Positions 7,059-18,707 of a DNA stretch of 64,000 nt are shown here, piece by piece (the stretch's first letter is position 1; the number at the start of each line of letters is the position of its first letter). A program made the position numbers and the translations under genes. This DNA is from Collinsella aerofaciens. Lineage in GTDB: Bacteria; Actinomycetota; Coriobacteriia; Coriobacteriales; Coriobacteriaceae. Where the stretch lies: the NCBI RefSeq assembly GCF_028209625.1, contig NZ_JAQLDU010000008.1:46283-110282 (forward strand), written 5' to 3'. Below the pieces are notes generated by a model that had not been told where the DNA came from, ran no database searches, and saw only the letters and a program-made list of their open reading frames with translations.

Positions 7059-8435
7059 GTGGAAACCAAGCAATACCCCGATATGGAGTGCGACGTCGTT
7101 ATTGCCGGCTGCGGTGTAGCGGGCCTGTATGCGGCTCTCAACCTGCCGACGAGCATGCGCGTGATCATGCTCTCCAAGGGCGCTGTCGACGAGTGCGATT
7201 CGATGCTCGCGCAGGGCGGCATTTGCGTGCTGCCCGAGGGCTCGGACTACGATGCCTTCTTTGAGGACACCATGCACGCCGGCCACTACGAGAACCGCCG
7301 CGAGAGCGTCGACATCATGATTCGCTCGAGCCGTTCGGTCATCAACGACCTGCTGGCCATGGGCGTGGATTTTGAGCGCAAGGCCGATGGCGGCCTCGAC
7401 TTTACCCGCGAGGGCGCGCACAGCCGCCCCCGCATTGCCTTCCATGCCGACATTACGGGCAAGGAGATTACGACCAAGCTGCTTCAGGCCGTCCGCAAGC
7501 TGGACAACGTGCAGATTCTCGAACACGTTGCCATGACCGACATCCTGACGGCCGAGCGCGATGGGGCTACGGTGTGCACTGGTGTCGTCGCTGTTGCCGT
7601 GGACGAGGACGATTCAGCTCGCCCCGCCGACGAGCTGGCAAATGCCGCTGAGGGCGTGCATGTCGATAAGCCGTTTAAGATCCATGCCCGCCATACGCTG
7701 TGGGCGACGGGCGGCATCGGTGGCGTATACGACCATTCGACCAACTACCCGCAGCTCACGGGCGACGCCTGCTACATCGCGCAGGAGCACGGCATTAAGA
7801 TGGAGCACCTGGACTACGTGCAGATCCATCCCACGGGCCTGTTCTCGCCGCAGCCAGGCCGTACGTTCCTGATCAGCGAGAGCTGCCGCGGTGAGGGCGC
7901 GATTCTGCTCAATGCCGCCGGCGAGCGTTTTACCGACGAGTTGCAGCCGCGCGACGTTGTCGCTGCCGCCATCCGCGAGCAGATGAAGCAGGACGGCACC
8001 GAGCACGAGTGGCTGAGCTTTGCCCCCGTCGAGCGCGACGTGGTGACTGGGCACTTTGCCAACATTCGCGCGCGCTGCCTTGAGGACGGCCGCGACATCT
8101 TGGACGAGCCCATCCCCGTTACGCCCACGCAGCACTACTTTATGGGCGGCGTATGGGTCGATAAGGACGGCCGCACTTCGATGCCCGAGCTCTACGCCGC
8201 GGGCGAGACGGCTTGCAACGGCGTTCACGGCAAGAATCGCCTTGCATCAAATAGTCTGCTCGAGGCGCTGGTCTGGGGTCGTCGCGCCGCGTGGTACATG
8301 CGCACCGGCGAGTCGCTGGCCGTGGAGCAGGCGGGCGAGCCCGCGCTCGATGGACGCCATCGCGCCCTGAGTTCCGATACCCTTGCAATCGATGATTTGG
8401 CCCGTGCCGCCGGCACGCAGGCCGTGGAGGAGTAG
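7059..8435 (+). CDS. nadB: L-aspartate oxidase NadB
   Basis: 458-residue FAD enzyme oxidising L-aspartate to iminoaspartate, the substrate of NadA. The dinucleotide-binding motif is CDVVIAGCGVAGLYAALNLP at the N-terminus. Further motifs are MLAQGGICVLPEGSD, WATGGIGGVYDHSTNYPQLT and HGKNRLASNSLLEALVWGRR, as in succinate dehydrogenase/aspartate oxidase flavoproteins. AAGGGAGAGG lies 6 nt before the GTG at 7059, which is preferred over upstream in-frame ATG codons at 7032 and earlier. The length is a little short of the E. coli enzyme. Fumarate is the likely acceptor in an anaerobe. Confidence 0.92.
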   Translation: METKQYPDMECDVVIAGCGVAGLYAALNLPTSMRVIMLSKGAVDECDSMLAQGGICVLPEGSDYDAFFEDTMHAGHYENRRESVDIMIRSSRSVINDLLAMGVDFERKADGGLDFTREGAHSRPRIAFHADITGKEITTKLLQAVRKLDNVQILEHVAMTDILTAERDGATVCTGVVAVAVDEDDSARPADELANAAEGVHVDKPFKIHARHTLWATGGIGGVYDHSTNYPQLTGDACYIAQEHGIKMEHLDYVQIHPTGLFSPQPGRTFLISESCRGEGAILLNAAGERFTDELQPRDVVAAAIREQMKQDGTEHEWLSFAPVERDVVTGHFANIRARCLEDGRDILDEPIPVTPTQHYFMGGVWVDKDGRTSMPELYAAGETACNGVHGKNRLASNSLLEALVWGRRAAWYMRTGESLAVEQAGEPALDGRHRALSSDTLAIDDLARAAGTQAVEE

Positions 8436-8438
8436 ACC

Positions 8439-9299
8439 ATGAATCCCATTACCATGAAGCTCGTCGTCGATGATCTGATTCTGCAGGCTCTACGCGAGGA
8501 CATTACGTTTGAGGACGTGAGCACGGCGAGCGTGTGCCCCACGGCGCGTCCCGCCACGGTGGAGCTTATCGCCAAGGCCGACGGCATCATCGCCGGCTTG
8601 GATGTGTTTGCCCGTACCTTTGAGCTGCTGGATTCGCAGAGCTCGGTGCTGCTCGACGTTGCCGATGGCGAGGAGGTGCACGCCGGCGACCATGTGGGTC
8701 AGGTGCGCGGCGATGCGCGCGTGCTGCTTTCGGGTGAGCGCGTGGCGCTCAACTACCTGCAGCGCATGAGCGGCATCGCTACCTACACGCACAGCATGGC
8801 CGCGGCGCTCGAGGGAACCAAGACCGTGCTCGTCGACACGCGCAAGACCACGCCGGGCATGCGCGTGTTTGAGAAGGCGGCGGTTGAGATTGGCGGCGGC
8901 AGCAACCACCGCTACAACCTGTCGACGGCCGTCATGCTCAAGGACAACCACATCGATGCCGCCGGTGGCGTGACGCGCGCGATCGAGATGGCGCGCGCCC
9001 ATGCGTCGTTTACCACGACAGTTGAGATTGAGTGCGAGAACCTGGACATGGTGCGCGAAGCCGTGGAGGCCGGTGCCGACATTATCATGCTCGACAACAT
9101 GACCCATGACGACATGGCCGCCGCCATCGAGCTTATCGCCGGTCGCGCCAAGACCGAGTGCTCGGGCAACGTGGACGCCAGCAACATTCGCGCCCTGGCC
9201 GATCTGGGTGTCGACTATATTAGCTCGGGCGCCCTGACGCACTCTGCGCCGATCCTCGACCTCTCGCTTAAGCACCTGCGTCTGCTGGACGGTAAATAA
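8439..9299 (+). CDS. nadC: Nicotinate-nucleotide pyrophosphorylase NadC
   Basis: 286-residue enzyme converting quinolinate and PRPP to nicotinate mononucleotide with loss of CO2. Motifs include EDITFEDVSTASV, GERVALNYLQRMSGIAT, VDTRKTTPGMRVFEKAAV, GGGSNHRYNLSTAVMLKDNH and VDYISSGALTHSAPILDLSL. It begins 3 nt after the nadB stop and its TAA overlaps the niaR ATG (TAATG), so the operon is tightly coupled. Confidence 0.95.
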   Translation: MNPITMKLVVDDLILQALREDITFEDVSTASVCPTARPATVELIAKADGIIAGLDVFARTFELLDSQSSVLLDVADGEEVHAGDHVGQVRGDARVLLSGERVALNYLQRMSGIATYTHSMAAALEGTKTVLVDTRKTTPGMRVFEKAAVEIGGGSNHRYNLSTAVMLKDNHIDAAGGVTRAIEMARAHASFTTTVEIECENLDMVREAVEAGADIIMLDNMTHDDMAAAIELIAGRAKTECSGNVDASNIRALADLGVDYISSGALTHSAPILDLSLKHLRLLDGK

Positions 9300-9844
9300 T
9301 GAACGCCCGCGAGCGTCGCCGTGCCATCATGGCCGTGCTCGAGGGAGCCAAGGAGCCCGTTTCGGGCAGCGCACTTGCCCGCGAGGTTGGCGTGAGCCGT
9401 CAGGTCGTGGTTCAGGATATTGCCCTGTTGCGTGCCGATGGGCACGATATCGTGGCGACCAACCGCGGCTACGTGCTGCAGGAAGCCGCGAGTAGCCCCG
9501 CCGTGCCCACGCGTCTTGTTAAGGTGCGCCACGGCGTGGAGCAGGCGGGCGACGAGCTTACGAGTATCGTCGACGCGGGTGGCGCCGTGCTCAACGTGAT
9601 CGTCAACCATCGTGTGTACGGTAAGATCACGGCCGACTTGGACATTCGCAATCGTCGCGATGTTGAGCGCTACCTGCATGATATCGAGAGCGGCAAGAGC
9701 TTTCCACTACTAACGGTGACGAGCGGCTATCACTTCCATCGCATTGCGGCGGAGGACGAACAGACCCTCGACGAGATCGAGGCCATGCTTAAGGAGAAGG
9801 GCTACCTTGCCGATTTAATGCCCTACGAGGATGATTTGTCCTAA
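9299..9844 (+). CDS. niaR: Niacin-responsive repressor NiaR (HTH plus 3H domain)
   Basis: 181 residues. Residues 1-60 form an HTH_11 DNA-binding domain (SGSALAREVGVSRQVVVQDI). The rest is a 3H domain whose metal-binding histidines are visible in VRHGVEQAG, VNHRVYGK, YLHDIESG and SGYHFHRI. The family represses NAD biosynthesis or niacin uptake genes with nicotinic acid as co-repressor. Being the last gene of the operon it probably regulates, it fits the palindrome before nadA and implies autoregulation. Confidence 0.9.
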   Translation: MNARERRRAIMAVLEGAKEPVSGSALAREVGVSRQVVVQDIALLRADGHDIVATNRGYVLQEAASSPAVPTRLVKVRHGVEQAGDELTSIVDAGGAVLNVIVNHRVYGKITADLDIRNRRDVERYLHDIESGKSFPLLTVTSGYHFHRIAAEDEQTLDEIEAMLKEKGYLADLMPYEDDLS

Positions 9845-9862
9845 CCCGATACTGTCTTTATA

Positions 9863-9929
9863 AGTTGCGGTGAAATAGTTCCTACAATCGGCACCTAAGC
9901 AATGAGCCAGGAACTATTCCACCGCAACT
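9863..9929. repeat. Intergenic dyad, GCGGTGAAATAG family, copy 1
   Basis: Arms beginning AGTTGCGGTGAAATAG (9863-9883) and ending CACCGCAACT (9909-9929) pair over 21 bp with one mismatch. The same outer arms recur at 22928-22994, and a half-copy appears near 34013. Confidence 0.75.
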
Positions 9930-9969
9930 GCCAAGGTAGCCCCGTCCCCAATTAGCTGCCTGTACAAAC

Positions 9970-10008
9970 AAAAGGAGGCCTCCGCGGCGATGCGGAAGCC
10001 TCCTTTTT
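9970..10008. terminator. Bidirectional terminator between niaR and ferredoxin
   Basis: AAAAGGAGGC-CTCCGC and its complement form a 16-bp stem with one mismatch and a 6-nt loop, flanked by A-run and T-run. It sits between convergent genes and can end both transcripts. Confidence 0.85.
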
Positions 10009-10048
10009 TGCGCACGGTGTACTTTTGAGTGTGCAAGTGGGGGAGTTG

Positions 10049-10234
10049 TTACTCCTCGACGATCTCGGTGATCGCGCCAGCGGGGCAAGCGTCCTGGCAA
10101 GCGCCGCAGGCGACGCAGGAGTCCTCGTCGGCGACGGTAGCGACGTCCTGGAGCTCCAGAACGCCAGCGGGGCAGGAGTCGACGCAAACGCCACAAGCGA
10201 TGCACTCGTCGGCATCAATTACGGGATGAGCCAT
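10049..10234 (-). CDS. 2[4Fe-4S] ferredoxin
   Basis: 61-residue clostridial-type ferredoxin, a soluble electron carrier. Two cluster motifs are plain: CIACGVCVDSCP and CVACGACQDACP. The protein is acidic and of standard length. The ATG at 10234 follows GAGAGGAAA. A likely partner in this window is pyruvate:ferredoxin oxidoreductase. The 5' side (10235-10641) holds one copy of the 62-bp repeat family and nothing else I can assign. Confidence 0.93.
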   Translation of the reverse strand: MAHPVIDADECIACGVCVDSCPAGVLELQDVATVADEDSCVACGACQDACPAGAITEIVEE

Positions 10235-10458
10235 GGTAGTTTCCTCTCTGTTGACCGACGCTACAGGCGATGCGCGCCGGTTTGATTCGGGCAAAAACAT
10301 ACCACGGGAGCGACCGTTTGCAATACCCTCTGGCCGGCATCTTCATACCGTTCGCCGAGTATGCCAAGGTTTACTAAAAAACGCGCAGGTGGGGCCGTTG
10401 AGCTGCGCAAATGTTAGCTATAGGTGACTTGAAATATAGGGCGATTGAGCGTGCTTGC

Positions 10459-10504
10459 GGAAACCGCATCCCATTATTTGGCCGAAAAACGGGTCGAACT
10501 TTCC
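10459..10504. repeat. 62-bp-period palindrome family, single unit
   Basis: GGAAACCGCATCCC (10459-10472) and GGGTCGAACTTTCC (10491-10504) are inverted half-units 32 bp apart, the same geometry as the longer arrays at 33805 and 44666. Confidence 0.6.
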
Positions 10505-10641
10505 CCAGGGAAGCCCGGGGCCGCCATGTGCGCTCCCAAGCCCAAACCTCAGCCATCTCTACATAGATCTCAATAGATCTGCCGAGAACTCAGACAGCGC
10601 ATCTACCTGCGTATTTGTGAACCTAAACTCTCGGCAACAAG

Positions 10642-10668
10642 AAATCTTATATGAATTGACTTAGATTT
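10642..10668 (+). promoter_or_regulatory. HspR-type operator candidate upstream of dnaK
   Basis: AAATCTTATAT-N5-GACTTAGATTT, 27 bp. The same two 11-mers with identical spacing occur upstream of clpB (19834-19860). hspR is in the dnaK operon, and dnaK and clpB are standard HspR targets. The sequence differs from the actinomycete HAIR consensus, so this is inference from conservation between the two promoters. Confidence 0.7.
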
Positions 10669-10777
10669 TGTATATTCCGGCCCATAAGGGGATACACTAC
10701 ATCCTGAAAGACAAGCCGAAGCACTGCGCGGCAGACCGCCGAGGCGGTGCAAACGCACAAGAGAGAGGGAATTTCTA

Positions 10778-12670
<1,893 letters not shown>

Positions 12671-12672
12671 TC

Positions 12673-13515
12673 ATGTCCGCCCGTAAAGCTCGCACGGAGG
12701 CGGCCGCCGCTGGCGCCGCCCCCGTTGACTCTGAGGAGAAGGACGTGAAGATTCCCGTAGAGGCCGTTGACGATACCGAGGCCAACGAGGCCCCGGCCGC
12801 CGAGGCTGCCGAGAACCAGGTAGAGGATTCCAACAAGGAGGCGACGATGACCGAGGACGAGATGGTGGAAGCCGCTATCCGCGCCGGTGAGGAAGCCGCC
12901 GACAACGACTTTAAGCTCAAGTTCGAGCAGGCTCAGAAAGAGCTTGCCGACGTGCGCAATGAGCTCGATGCTGCGGCAGAGGCTCAGAAGGCCGCCGAGG
13001 ACAAGGCAAAGGACGCCACCGAGCGTACCGCCCGTCTGCAGGCCGACTGGGAGAACTTCCGTCGCCGCACCGCCAATGAGCGTATCGCCGAGCGCGAGCG
13101 CGCGACCGAGAAGCTTGTCACCGCGCTGTTGCCGGTGATTGACGATATCGAGCGCGCGATCGACCATGCCCGCAGTCAAGAGCTTTCCGACGACTTTAAG
13201 CAGTTCGTCGATGGCGTTGACGCGGTACATGCCAAGCTGCTCGACGTGTTTGCGCATGAGGGCGTTGAGTCCATCGACCCCAAGGGCGAGGCGTTCGATC
13301 CGCTCGAGCATCAGGCTGTGGGTCGCGTCGAGGACGCATCGCAGTACGACGAGACTGTCAACGACGTGTACCAGAAGGGCTACCGCATGGCGGATCGCAT
13401 CCTGCGTTCCGCGATGGTGACGGTGACCTACGGTGGCGAGAAGCGCCCCGCACCGGAGCCCGAAGCGGCGCCCGAGGATGCTGCGGCCGATACGGCCGAG
13501 AGCACCGAGGAGTAA
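12673..13515 (+). CDS. grpE: Nucleotide exchange factor GrpE
   Basis: Predicted 280 residues, longer than the usual 180-210 because of an acidic Ala/Glu-rich N-terminus. The long coiled coil spans about residues 75-150, followed by the GrpE core (LQADWENFRRRTANERIAER, LLPVIDDIERAIDHA, FDPLEHQAVGRVED, VYQKGYRMADRILR). An internal ATG at 12847 has a much better ribosome site (AAGGAGG, 6 nt) than the first ATG 2 nt after dnaK, so a 222-residue form may be the main product. It releases ADP from DnaK. Confidence 0.93.
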   Translation: MSARKARTEAAAAGAAPVDSEEKDVKIPVEAVDDTEANEAPAAEAAENQVEDSNKEATMTEDEMVEAAIRAGEEAADNDFKLKFEQAQKELADVRNELDAAAEAQKAAEDKAKDATERTARLQADWENFRRRTANERIAERERATEKLVTALLPVIDDIERAIDHARSQELSDDFKQFVDGVDAVHAKLLDVFAHEGVESIDPKGEAFDPLEHQAVGRVEDASQYDETVNDVYQKGYRMADRILRSAMVTVTYGGEKRPAPEPEAAPEDAAADTAESTEE

Positions 13516-13520
13516 TTGAG

Positions 13521-13552
13521 AAGGGCCCCGGGGCAACACCCGGGGCCCTTTC
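13521..13552 (+). terminator. Terminator between grpE and dnaJ
   Basis: GGGCCCCGGG and CCCGGGGCCC form a perfect 10-bp stem with loop GCAACA, followed by TTTCT. It may reduce read-through from dnaK-grpE into dnaJ-hspR. Confidence 0.75.
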
Positions 13553-13622
13553 TGGCCTAGTGCCATATGAAAGCATGAGCCGCCGCCCGCTGGGCGGCGG
13601 ATGAAACAGGAGAGGAGCTACG

Positions 13623-14588
13623 ATGGCTGCAGGCAAAACCTTCTATGACATCCTGGGCGTATCCAAGAGCGCCTCCGACAAAGAGATCAAGAGCGCGTTT
13701 CGCAAGCTCGCGCAAAAATATCACCCCGATGCCGGCGGCGACGAGGCCAAGTTCAAGGAGATTAGCGAGGCCTACGAGACGCTTTCGGACGAGAAGAAGC
13801 GCAAAGAGTACGACCAGATGCTCATGTTTGGCGGCATGCCGGGCGCGGGCGGCGCGTATGGCGGCGGCTACGGTGCCGGCGCTGGTGCCAGCGGCTGGGG
13901 CGACATCTTCGACAGCATCTTTAGCGGCAACGGCGCCTGGGGCAGCGATTGGGGCTCGGGCTTTGCCGGGGCTGCGGGCGCTGCCGGTGCCGGTGCTGGC
14001 CGCAGCCGCGCTCGCAAGGGCGGCGACCTGTCGTTGACCGTCGATGTGACGGCCGAGGACGCGTTTCGCGGTGTGACGCACAAGGTCACCTACCGCATTC
14101 CCTCGACAGGCGAGCAGCAGACCATTACGGTCTCGGTGCCTGCAGGCGCGGTCGACGGCGGCAAGCTGCGTTACAAACGTCGCGGCGAGTATGGCGTTGC
14201 CGGCGGCGAGCGCGGCGACCTGGTCGTGACCACGCACGTGGAGGAGCATCCGCTGTTTAAGCGTAAAGGTGCCGACGTGACCATGGAGGTACCGGTCTCG
14301 GTCTATGAGGCGGCGCTCGGCTGCACGGTGGACGTGCCGACGCCCGGCGGTGCGACGGTTCGTCTGAAGGTGCCCGCGGGTACCCAGACGGGCAAGAAGT
14401 TCCGCTTTAAGGAAATGGGGGCGCCCGACGTTAAGCACCGTGGCCGTACGGGCGCGCTGCTCGTCGAGATCAAGGTGCAGGTCCCCACGAACCTATCCGA
14501 TGACGAGCGCGATGCCATGACCAAGCTGCGCGAGGTCGACACGCGCGATTATCGCGAGAAGGTCAACCGTTACAAGGCGACGTACTAG
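13623..14588 (+). CDS. dnaJ: DnaJ-class co-chaperone without zinc finger
   Basis: 321 residues. The J domain (residues 4-66) has the HPD motif in [21 protein letters not shown] Gly/Ala-rich linker follows (about 70-135), then two beta-barrel C-terminal domains ([39 protein letters not shown]). The four CxxCxGxG repeats of classical DnaJ are absent, making this a type II (CbpA-like) protein. It stimulates DnaK ATPase. AGGAGAGGAG precedes the ATG. Its place before hspR matches the actinobacterial operon. Confidence 0.92.
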   Translation: MAAGKTFYDILGVSKSASDKEIKSAFRKLAQKYHPDAGGDEAKFKEISEAYETLSDEKKRKEYDQMLMFGGMPGAGGAYGGGYGAGAGASGWGDIFDSIFSGNGAWGSDWGSGFAGAAGAAGAGAGRSRARKGGDLSLTVDVTAEDAFRGVTHKVTYRIPSTGEQQTITVSVPAGAVDGGKLRYKRRGEYGVAGGERGDLVVTTHVEEHPLFKRKGADVTMEVPVSVYEAALGCTVDVPTPGGATVRLKVPAGTQTGKKFRFKEMGAPDVKHRGRTGALLVEIKVQVPTNLSDDERDAMTKLREVDTRDYREKVNRYKATY

Positions 14589-14660
14589 GGCGGTCGTGGC
14601 GCACACCCGCGCACGCGGGCTTATGATGGACGATAACGAGACGGAAAGGGGTCAGGTAGC

Positions 14661-15077
14661 ATGGCCGAGGACAATAGGAATAAACCGCTGTACATGATCA
14701 GCGTGGCGGCCGAGTTGACCGGCATGCATCCGCAGACTCTGCGCGTCTACGAGTCCAAGGGCCTGGTGAACCCCCAGCGCTCGGGCGGCAACACGCGTCT
14801 GTATTCGCGTGCCGATATCGAGCGCCTGGAGCTCATCAACCAGCTGACTGACGAGGGCATCAACCTTGCCGGCGTGGTGCGCATCCTCGATATGAAGGAG
14901 CGTGCCGAGGAGCGCGAGCGCGAGAACGAAAAACTCCGCGCACGCGTGCGCCAGCTCGAGGACGAGCTGCACGAGTACAAGATGCAGAAGAAGATCACCG
15001 CCCTGGCCCCGCGCGACGGCTCGGTCAACCCCGAGCAAGTCATGCGCAAGCTGCTAGGTACGGGTAGCGACCTATAG
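14661..15077 (+). CDS. hspR: Heat-shock repressor HspR (MerR family)
   Basis: 138 residues. The N-terminal MerR winged helix is clear (YMISVAAELTGMHPQTLRVY, ESKGLVNPQRSGGNTRLYS). A coiled-coil helix rich in Glu/Arg (about residues 75-112) and a short tail follow. HspR represses dnaK and clpB operons and uses DnaK as co-repressor in Streptomyces. Its operon position and the shared operator-like sequence before dnaK and clpB agree with that role. Confidence 0.92.
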   Translation: MAEDNRNKPLYMISVAAELTGMHPQTLRVYESKGLVNPQRSGGNTRLYSRADIERLELINQLTDEGINLAGVVRILDMKERAEERERENEKLRARVRQLEDELHEYKMQKKITALAPRDGSVNPEQVMRKLLGTGSDL

Positions 15078-15093
15078 CTCCGCCGACGCTGCC

Positions 15094-15225
15094 GGGCACT
15101 CATTGGGGACAGACTTAAATGAGTGCCCGCAGAATGAGAGTGGATAATCTCCCGTTTTTGGCCTGTTTGCAGGCTCAAAGTGGGAGATTATCCACTCTCG
15201 TCATTTCGGCGTCTAAGTCTGCCCC
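15094..15225. repeat. Composite nested dyad after hspR
   Basis: Three inverted repeats are nested or adjacent: GGGCACTCATT / AATGAGTGCCC (15094-15128), an outer GGGGACAGACTTA (15105) pairing with TAAGTCTGCCCC (15214-15225), and between them a perfect 18-bp repeat beginning GAGAGTGGATAATCTCCC (15136-15153 with 15182-15199) whose loop has its own GCCTG/CAGGC stem. No gene lies here (15078-15364). It could end hspR transcription or be a mobile REP-like unit. Confidence 0.75.
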
Positions 15226-15364
15226 CGGCACCTAACTCGTTCTTTGCTTTACTGAGATAAAGTGAACGTGCAGATTCGTAACCCACTCGCAACCGTTCTA
15301 TGGCACGATATTGAACGAATGTATGCTATGCGCCCAAATCGTTTTGGGCAGAGTGGGAGACAGT

Positions 15365-17665
15365 ATGGTCAAGCTGTACGAGGACGGCATCTACCTGCGC
15401 GGCGGCAGCGAGGTTGTGCCTGCGGCCGAGGCTGCCGAGCGCGGTATTACGCAGACGCCCGAGGATGCCAAGCGCGGCACCATCGCGTATTCGATCCTCC
15501 AGGCACACAATACGTCCGGAGATCCCGAGGCACTCAAGATTCGCTTCGACGCCATGGCGAGCCACGACATCACCTTTGTCGGCATCATCCAGACGGCGCG
15601 CGCCTCGGGCATGGAGCAGTTCCCGCTGCCTTACGTGCTCACCAACTGCCATAACTCGCTGTGCGCCGTGGGCGGCACCATCAACGAGGACGACCACGTC
15701 TTTGGCCTCTCGGCTGCCAAGAAGTACGGCGGCATCTTCGTTCCGCCGCACATCGCCGTCATCCACTCCTTTATGCGTGAGAACTTCGCCGGCTGCGGCA
15801 AGATGATCCTAGGTTCCGACTCGCACACCCGCTATGGTGCCCTGGGTACCATGGCCGTGGGCGAGGGCGGCGGCGAGTTGGCAAAGCAGCTGCTGCGCGA
15901 CACCTACGATGTCGCCTATCCCGGCGTCGTGGCCATCTACCTCACGGGCGCCCCGCGCCCCGGCGTCGGCCCGCACGATGTGGCGCTCGCCATTATCCGC
16001 GCCGTCTTTGCCAAGGGCTATGTCAAGAACAAGGTCATGGAGTTCGTGGGCCCCGGCATCGCGAGCATGACGACCGACTACCGCAACGGCGTCGACGTCA
16101 TGACCACCGAGACCACCTGCCTTTCCTCCATCTGGGCAACCGACGACGACACGCACGCGTTTTTGACCATGCACGGCCGTGGCGACGACTACCGCGAGCT
16201 CAAGCCCGCCGATGTCGCCTACTACGACGGCTGCGTCGAGGTCGACCTGTCGAGCATCAAGCCTATGATCGCGCTGCCGTTCCATCCTTCCAACGGCTCT
16301 GAGATCGACGAGCTCAACGAGAACCTCGAGGACATCCTGCACGAGGTTGAGCTCGAGGCCGCCAAGATCGGCGAGGGCAAGACACACTTTAGTCTGCTCG
16401 ACAAGATCGTCGACGGCAAGCTGCACGTGCAGCAGGGCGTTATCGCCGGCTGCTCGGGCGGCAACTACGACTCCGTGGTTCAGGCTGCCCGCGTGCTCAA
16501 GGGCGCCAACACCGGCTGCGGCGAGTTCTCGCTGTCGGTCTATCCCACGAGCCAGCCCGTGGCACTCGAGCTTACACGCCGCGGCTATATCTACGACCTT
16601 ATGGAGGCCGGCGCGATCGTGCGCACGGCATTCTGCGGCCCGTGCTTCGGTGCCGGCGACACGCCCGCCAACAACGGCCTGTCGATCCGCCACACTACGC
16701 GCAACTTCCCCAACCGCGAGGGCTCCAAGCCGGGCAATGGCCAGCTGAGCGCCGTGGCTCTGATGGACGCCCGTTCCATTGCGGCGACGGCTGCCAACGG
16801 CGGCATCCTGACGCCGGCGACCGACCTGCCCGAGGACACCTGGGACGAGGCTTGCGAGTACACCTTCGACGACGCGCCGTACAAGAAGCGCGTGTACTGG
16901 GGCTTTGGCAAGGCGGAGCCTGCCGACGAGCTGGTCGAAGGCCCCAACATCAAGCCGTGGCCCGCGATGGAGCCTCTCGGCGACGACATTCTGCTCAAGG
17001 TGTGCTCCAAGATCATGGACCCGGTCACTACGACCGACGAGCTCATTCCTTCGGGCGAGACGAGCTCCTTCCGCTCCAACCCGCTGGGCCTGGCCGAGTT
17101 TACGCTGAGCCGCCGCGATCCGGCCTACGTCGGTCGTTCCAAGGAGGTCGACGCCGTGGAGAAGCGTCGCGTGGCCGGCGAGGCCGCGGGTGACCTGGCG
17201 GCGCTCGATGCCGAGCTTGCCGGCGTGTTTGAGGCACTGGCTGGCGCGGGTGTCGCGGCCGATGCCAAGGCGACCGAGTACGGCTCCATGCTCTATGCCA
17301 AGAAGCCGGGCGACGGTTCTGCCCGCGAGCAGGCCGCGAGCTGCCAGCGCGTGATCGGCGGCCTGGCCAACATCGTTCACGAGTACGCCACCAAGCGCTA
17401 TCGCTCCAACGTGATGAACTGGGGCATGGTGCCCTTCCAGATGGAGGCCGAGCCCAGCTTTGAGGTGGGCGACTACGTCTTTGTGCCGGGCATCCGTGCC
17501 GCGCTCGATGGCGACCTAAAGGACATCGCCGCCTACGTGGTGCGCGCCGATGGTGCGGTCGAGCAGATTGTGCTCTACATTGCCGATATGACGGCCGAAG
17601 AACGTGCCATCGTCAAGGCCGGCTGTCTGATCAACTACAACAAGTTCAAGGCCGCTGCCGAGTAA
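15365..17665 (+). CDS. Aconitase-family hydratase
   Basis: 766-residue 4Fe-4S lyase of the aconitase superfamily. Motifs include [20 protein letters not shown] (about residue 152), cluster cysteine candidates in [11 protein letters not shown] (about 362) and [15 protein letters not shown] (about 425), and a C-terminal swivel-like region ([14 protein letters not shown]). The length and domain order resemble the hydratase branch (YbhJ-like) rather than AcnA/AcnB. The substrate is not certain: citrate/isocitrate isomerisation is possible but no citrate synthase or isocitrate dehydrogenase is nearby. GGGAG lies 5 nt before the ATG at 15365. Confidence 0.85.
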   Translation: MVKLYEDGIYLRGGSEVVPAAEAAERGITQTPEDAKRGTIAYSILQAHNTSGDPEALKIRFDAMASHDITFVGIIQTARASGMEQFPLPYVLTNCHNSLCAVGGTINEDDHVFGLSAAKKYGGIFVPPHIAVIHSFMRENFAGCGKMILGSDSHTRYGALGTMAVGEGGGELAKQLLRDTYDVAYPGVVAIYLTGAPRPGVGPHDVALAIIRAVFAKGYVKNKVMEFVGPGIASMTTDYRNGVDVMTTETTCLSSIWATDDDTHAFLTMHGRGDDYRELKPADVAYYDGCVEVDLSSIKPMIALPFHPSNGSEIDELNENLEDILHEVELEAAKIGEGKTHFSLLDKIVDGKLHVQQGVIAGCSGGNYDSVVQAARVLKGANTGCGEFSLSVYPTSQPVALELTRRGYIYDLMEAGAIVRTAFCGPCFGAGDTPANNGLSIRHTTRNFPNREGSKPGNGQLSAVALMDARSIAATAANGGILTPATDLPEDTWDEACEYTFDDAPYKKRVYWGFGKAEPADELVEGPNIKPWPAMEPLGDDILLKVCSKIMDPVTTTDELIPSGETSSFRSNPLGLAEFTLSRRDPAYVGRSKEVDAVEKRRVAGEAAGDLAALDAELAGVFEALAGAGVAADAKATEYGSMLYAKKPGDGSAREQAASCQRVIGGLANIVHEYATKRYRSNVMNWGMVPFQMEAEPSFEVGDYVFVPGIRAALDGDLKDIAAYVVRADGAVEQIVLYIADMTAEERAIVKAGCLINYNKFKAAAE

Positions 17666-17682
17666 CTCTGCTGTACGCCCCT

Positions 17683-17742
17683 GCCACACCTTTCCCTCGT
17701 GCTCACGCGCTTCGCGAGGGTCGCCCGAGGGAAAGGTGTGGC
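17683..17742. repeat. Long hairpin after the hydratase
   Basis: GCCACACCTTTCCCTCG (17683-17699) and its exact complement (17726-17742) form a 17-bp stem with a 26-nt loop. There is no T-run directly after it; a canonical terminator follows at 17803. Confidence 0.75.
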
Positions 17743-17802
17743 CGGGGCTACCGCGATGTTCTCGTTGGGTCTTGAGGGACGCCAAAAATAGACTTGCTTG
17801 AT

Positions 17803-17834
17803 GCCGCCTCTGCTATCGGGGCGGCTTCTTTTTG
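17803..17834 (+). terminator. Terminator downstream of the hydratase
   Basis: GCCGCC and GGCGGC form a 6-bp stem followed by TTCTTTTTG. Confidence 0.6.
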
Positions 17835-17840
17835 TCGAAA

Positions 17841-17875
17841 ACCACCACAAAGGGGACAGGCACCTTTGTGGTGGT
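17841..17875. repeat. ACCACCACAAAGG dyad, copy 1
   Basis: Perfect 13-bp inverted repeat ACCACCACAAAGG / CCTTTGTGGTGGT with the loop GGACAGGCA; a REP-like unit with GGGGAC at its apex. Copies recur at 18708 (loop inverted) and 19512. Confidence 0.8.
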
Positions 17876-17928
17876 GGGGACTAGCTCGATGTTGTTGTGA
17901 TCGTTGAGCGGCATGTTAATGGGCGTCC

Positions 17929-18597
17929 CTACAGGATTTCATCCAAGCCGGGAGTCTTGGTTGTTTTGGGGATGCCGAGTTTGGATGACGCGAAATCGTC
18001 AACATTGTCCTTAATTCCGTCTTTGGTGTAGACAGTGACTATATAGGTGCTGTGCCCAAATTCGCTCTTGTCGCGTATCGCCCAGGCCTGCCAGTAGGCA
18101 GCTCCGCCTCGCTCTCTGATTTTTCCAATGCGGCGGAGTTCTGTTCGCTTTAATTTCTGGTCGCTGTCGACGGTTCGGCCGACCTCATCGGTGAGCCCGC
18201 ACTGTTCAAGCAGTTTGTCGAGGACTTGGTTCATGTGACGCTCATCGGTGTTTGGAGCATAGTCGTAAGCGAGGGTGATGGAGTCGAGTGGCTGGTCGTC
18301 GATCAAATAATTCATCGTCTGAGGTTCAAGGCTGAAATGGGGGAAGCATCCGTCAATCGTTCCGAGCAGCGGTAACATTGACCGCCAAATTCCGGTGGGA
18401 ATTCCATCTTCGTAGAACACGCCGCGACAGATAAAGGAGAGCGAGGTGGCACGCGAGCCGGCGTCGACCATTCCGCATAAATCGAAGGGCGAGGCGATGC
18501 CAAGGGAAAAGGGCGTGGCGACGATAAGGAAGAGCATCACGATGGGTATGGCGAGAATGGCGATGACGTTGCGACCGGTGGAATGAGACGGCTTCAT
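17929..18597 (-). CDS. Membrane-anchored protein of unknown function
   Basis: 222 residues from the ATG at 18597, which has GAGGAG 6 nt upstream. One N-terminal membrane segment (about residues 12-36, VIAILAIPIVMLFLIVATPF) is followed by an exported domain with cysteines in FDLCGMVD, FICRGVF and EQCGLTDE. It could be a signal anchor. The gene lies between two oppositely oriented copies of the ACCACCACAAAGG dyad. The family is not recognised; a lipid-anchor lipobox is not seen. Confidence 0.7.
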   Translation of the reverse strand: MKPSHSTGRNVIAILAIPIVMLFLIVATPFSLGIASPFDLCGMVDAGSRATSLSFICRGVFYEDGIPTGIWRSMLPLLGTIDGCFPHFSLEPQTMNYLIDDQPLDSITLAYDYAPNTDERHMNQVLDKLLEQCGLTDEVGRTVDSDQKLKRTELRRIGKIRERGGAAYWQAWAIRDKSEFGHSTYIVTVYTKDGIKDNVDDFASSKLGIPKTTKTPGLDEIL

Positions 18598-18707
18598 ATG
18601 CGCTCCTCGAGACAAAGATCTGTTGAGGATAGGCAGAAATGGATATGTTCAGAGAACAATTCAAGTTTAATCTCATGGCGCGAGATGGTCGACCGTTAGC
18701 GTCGAAA

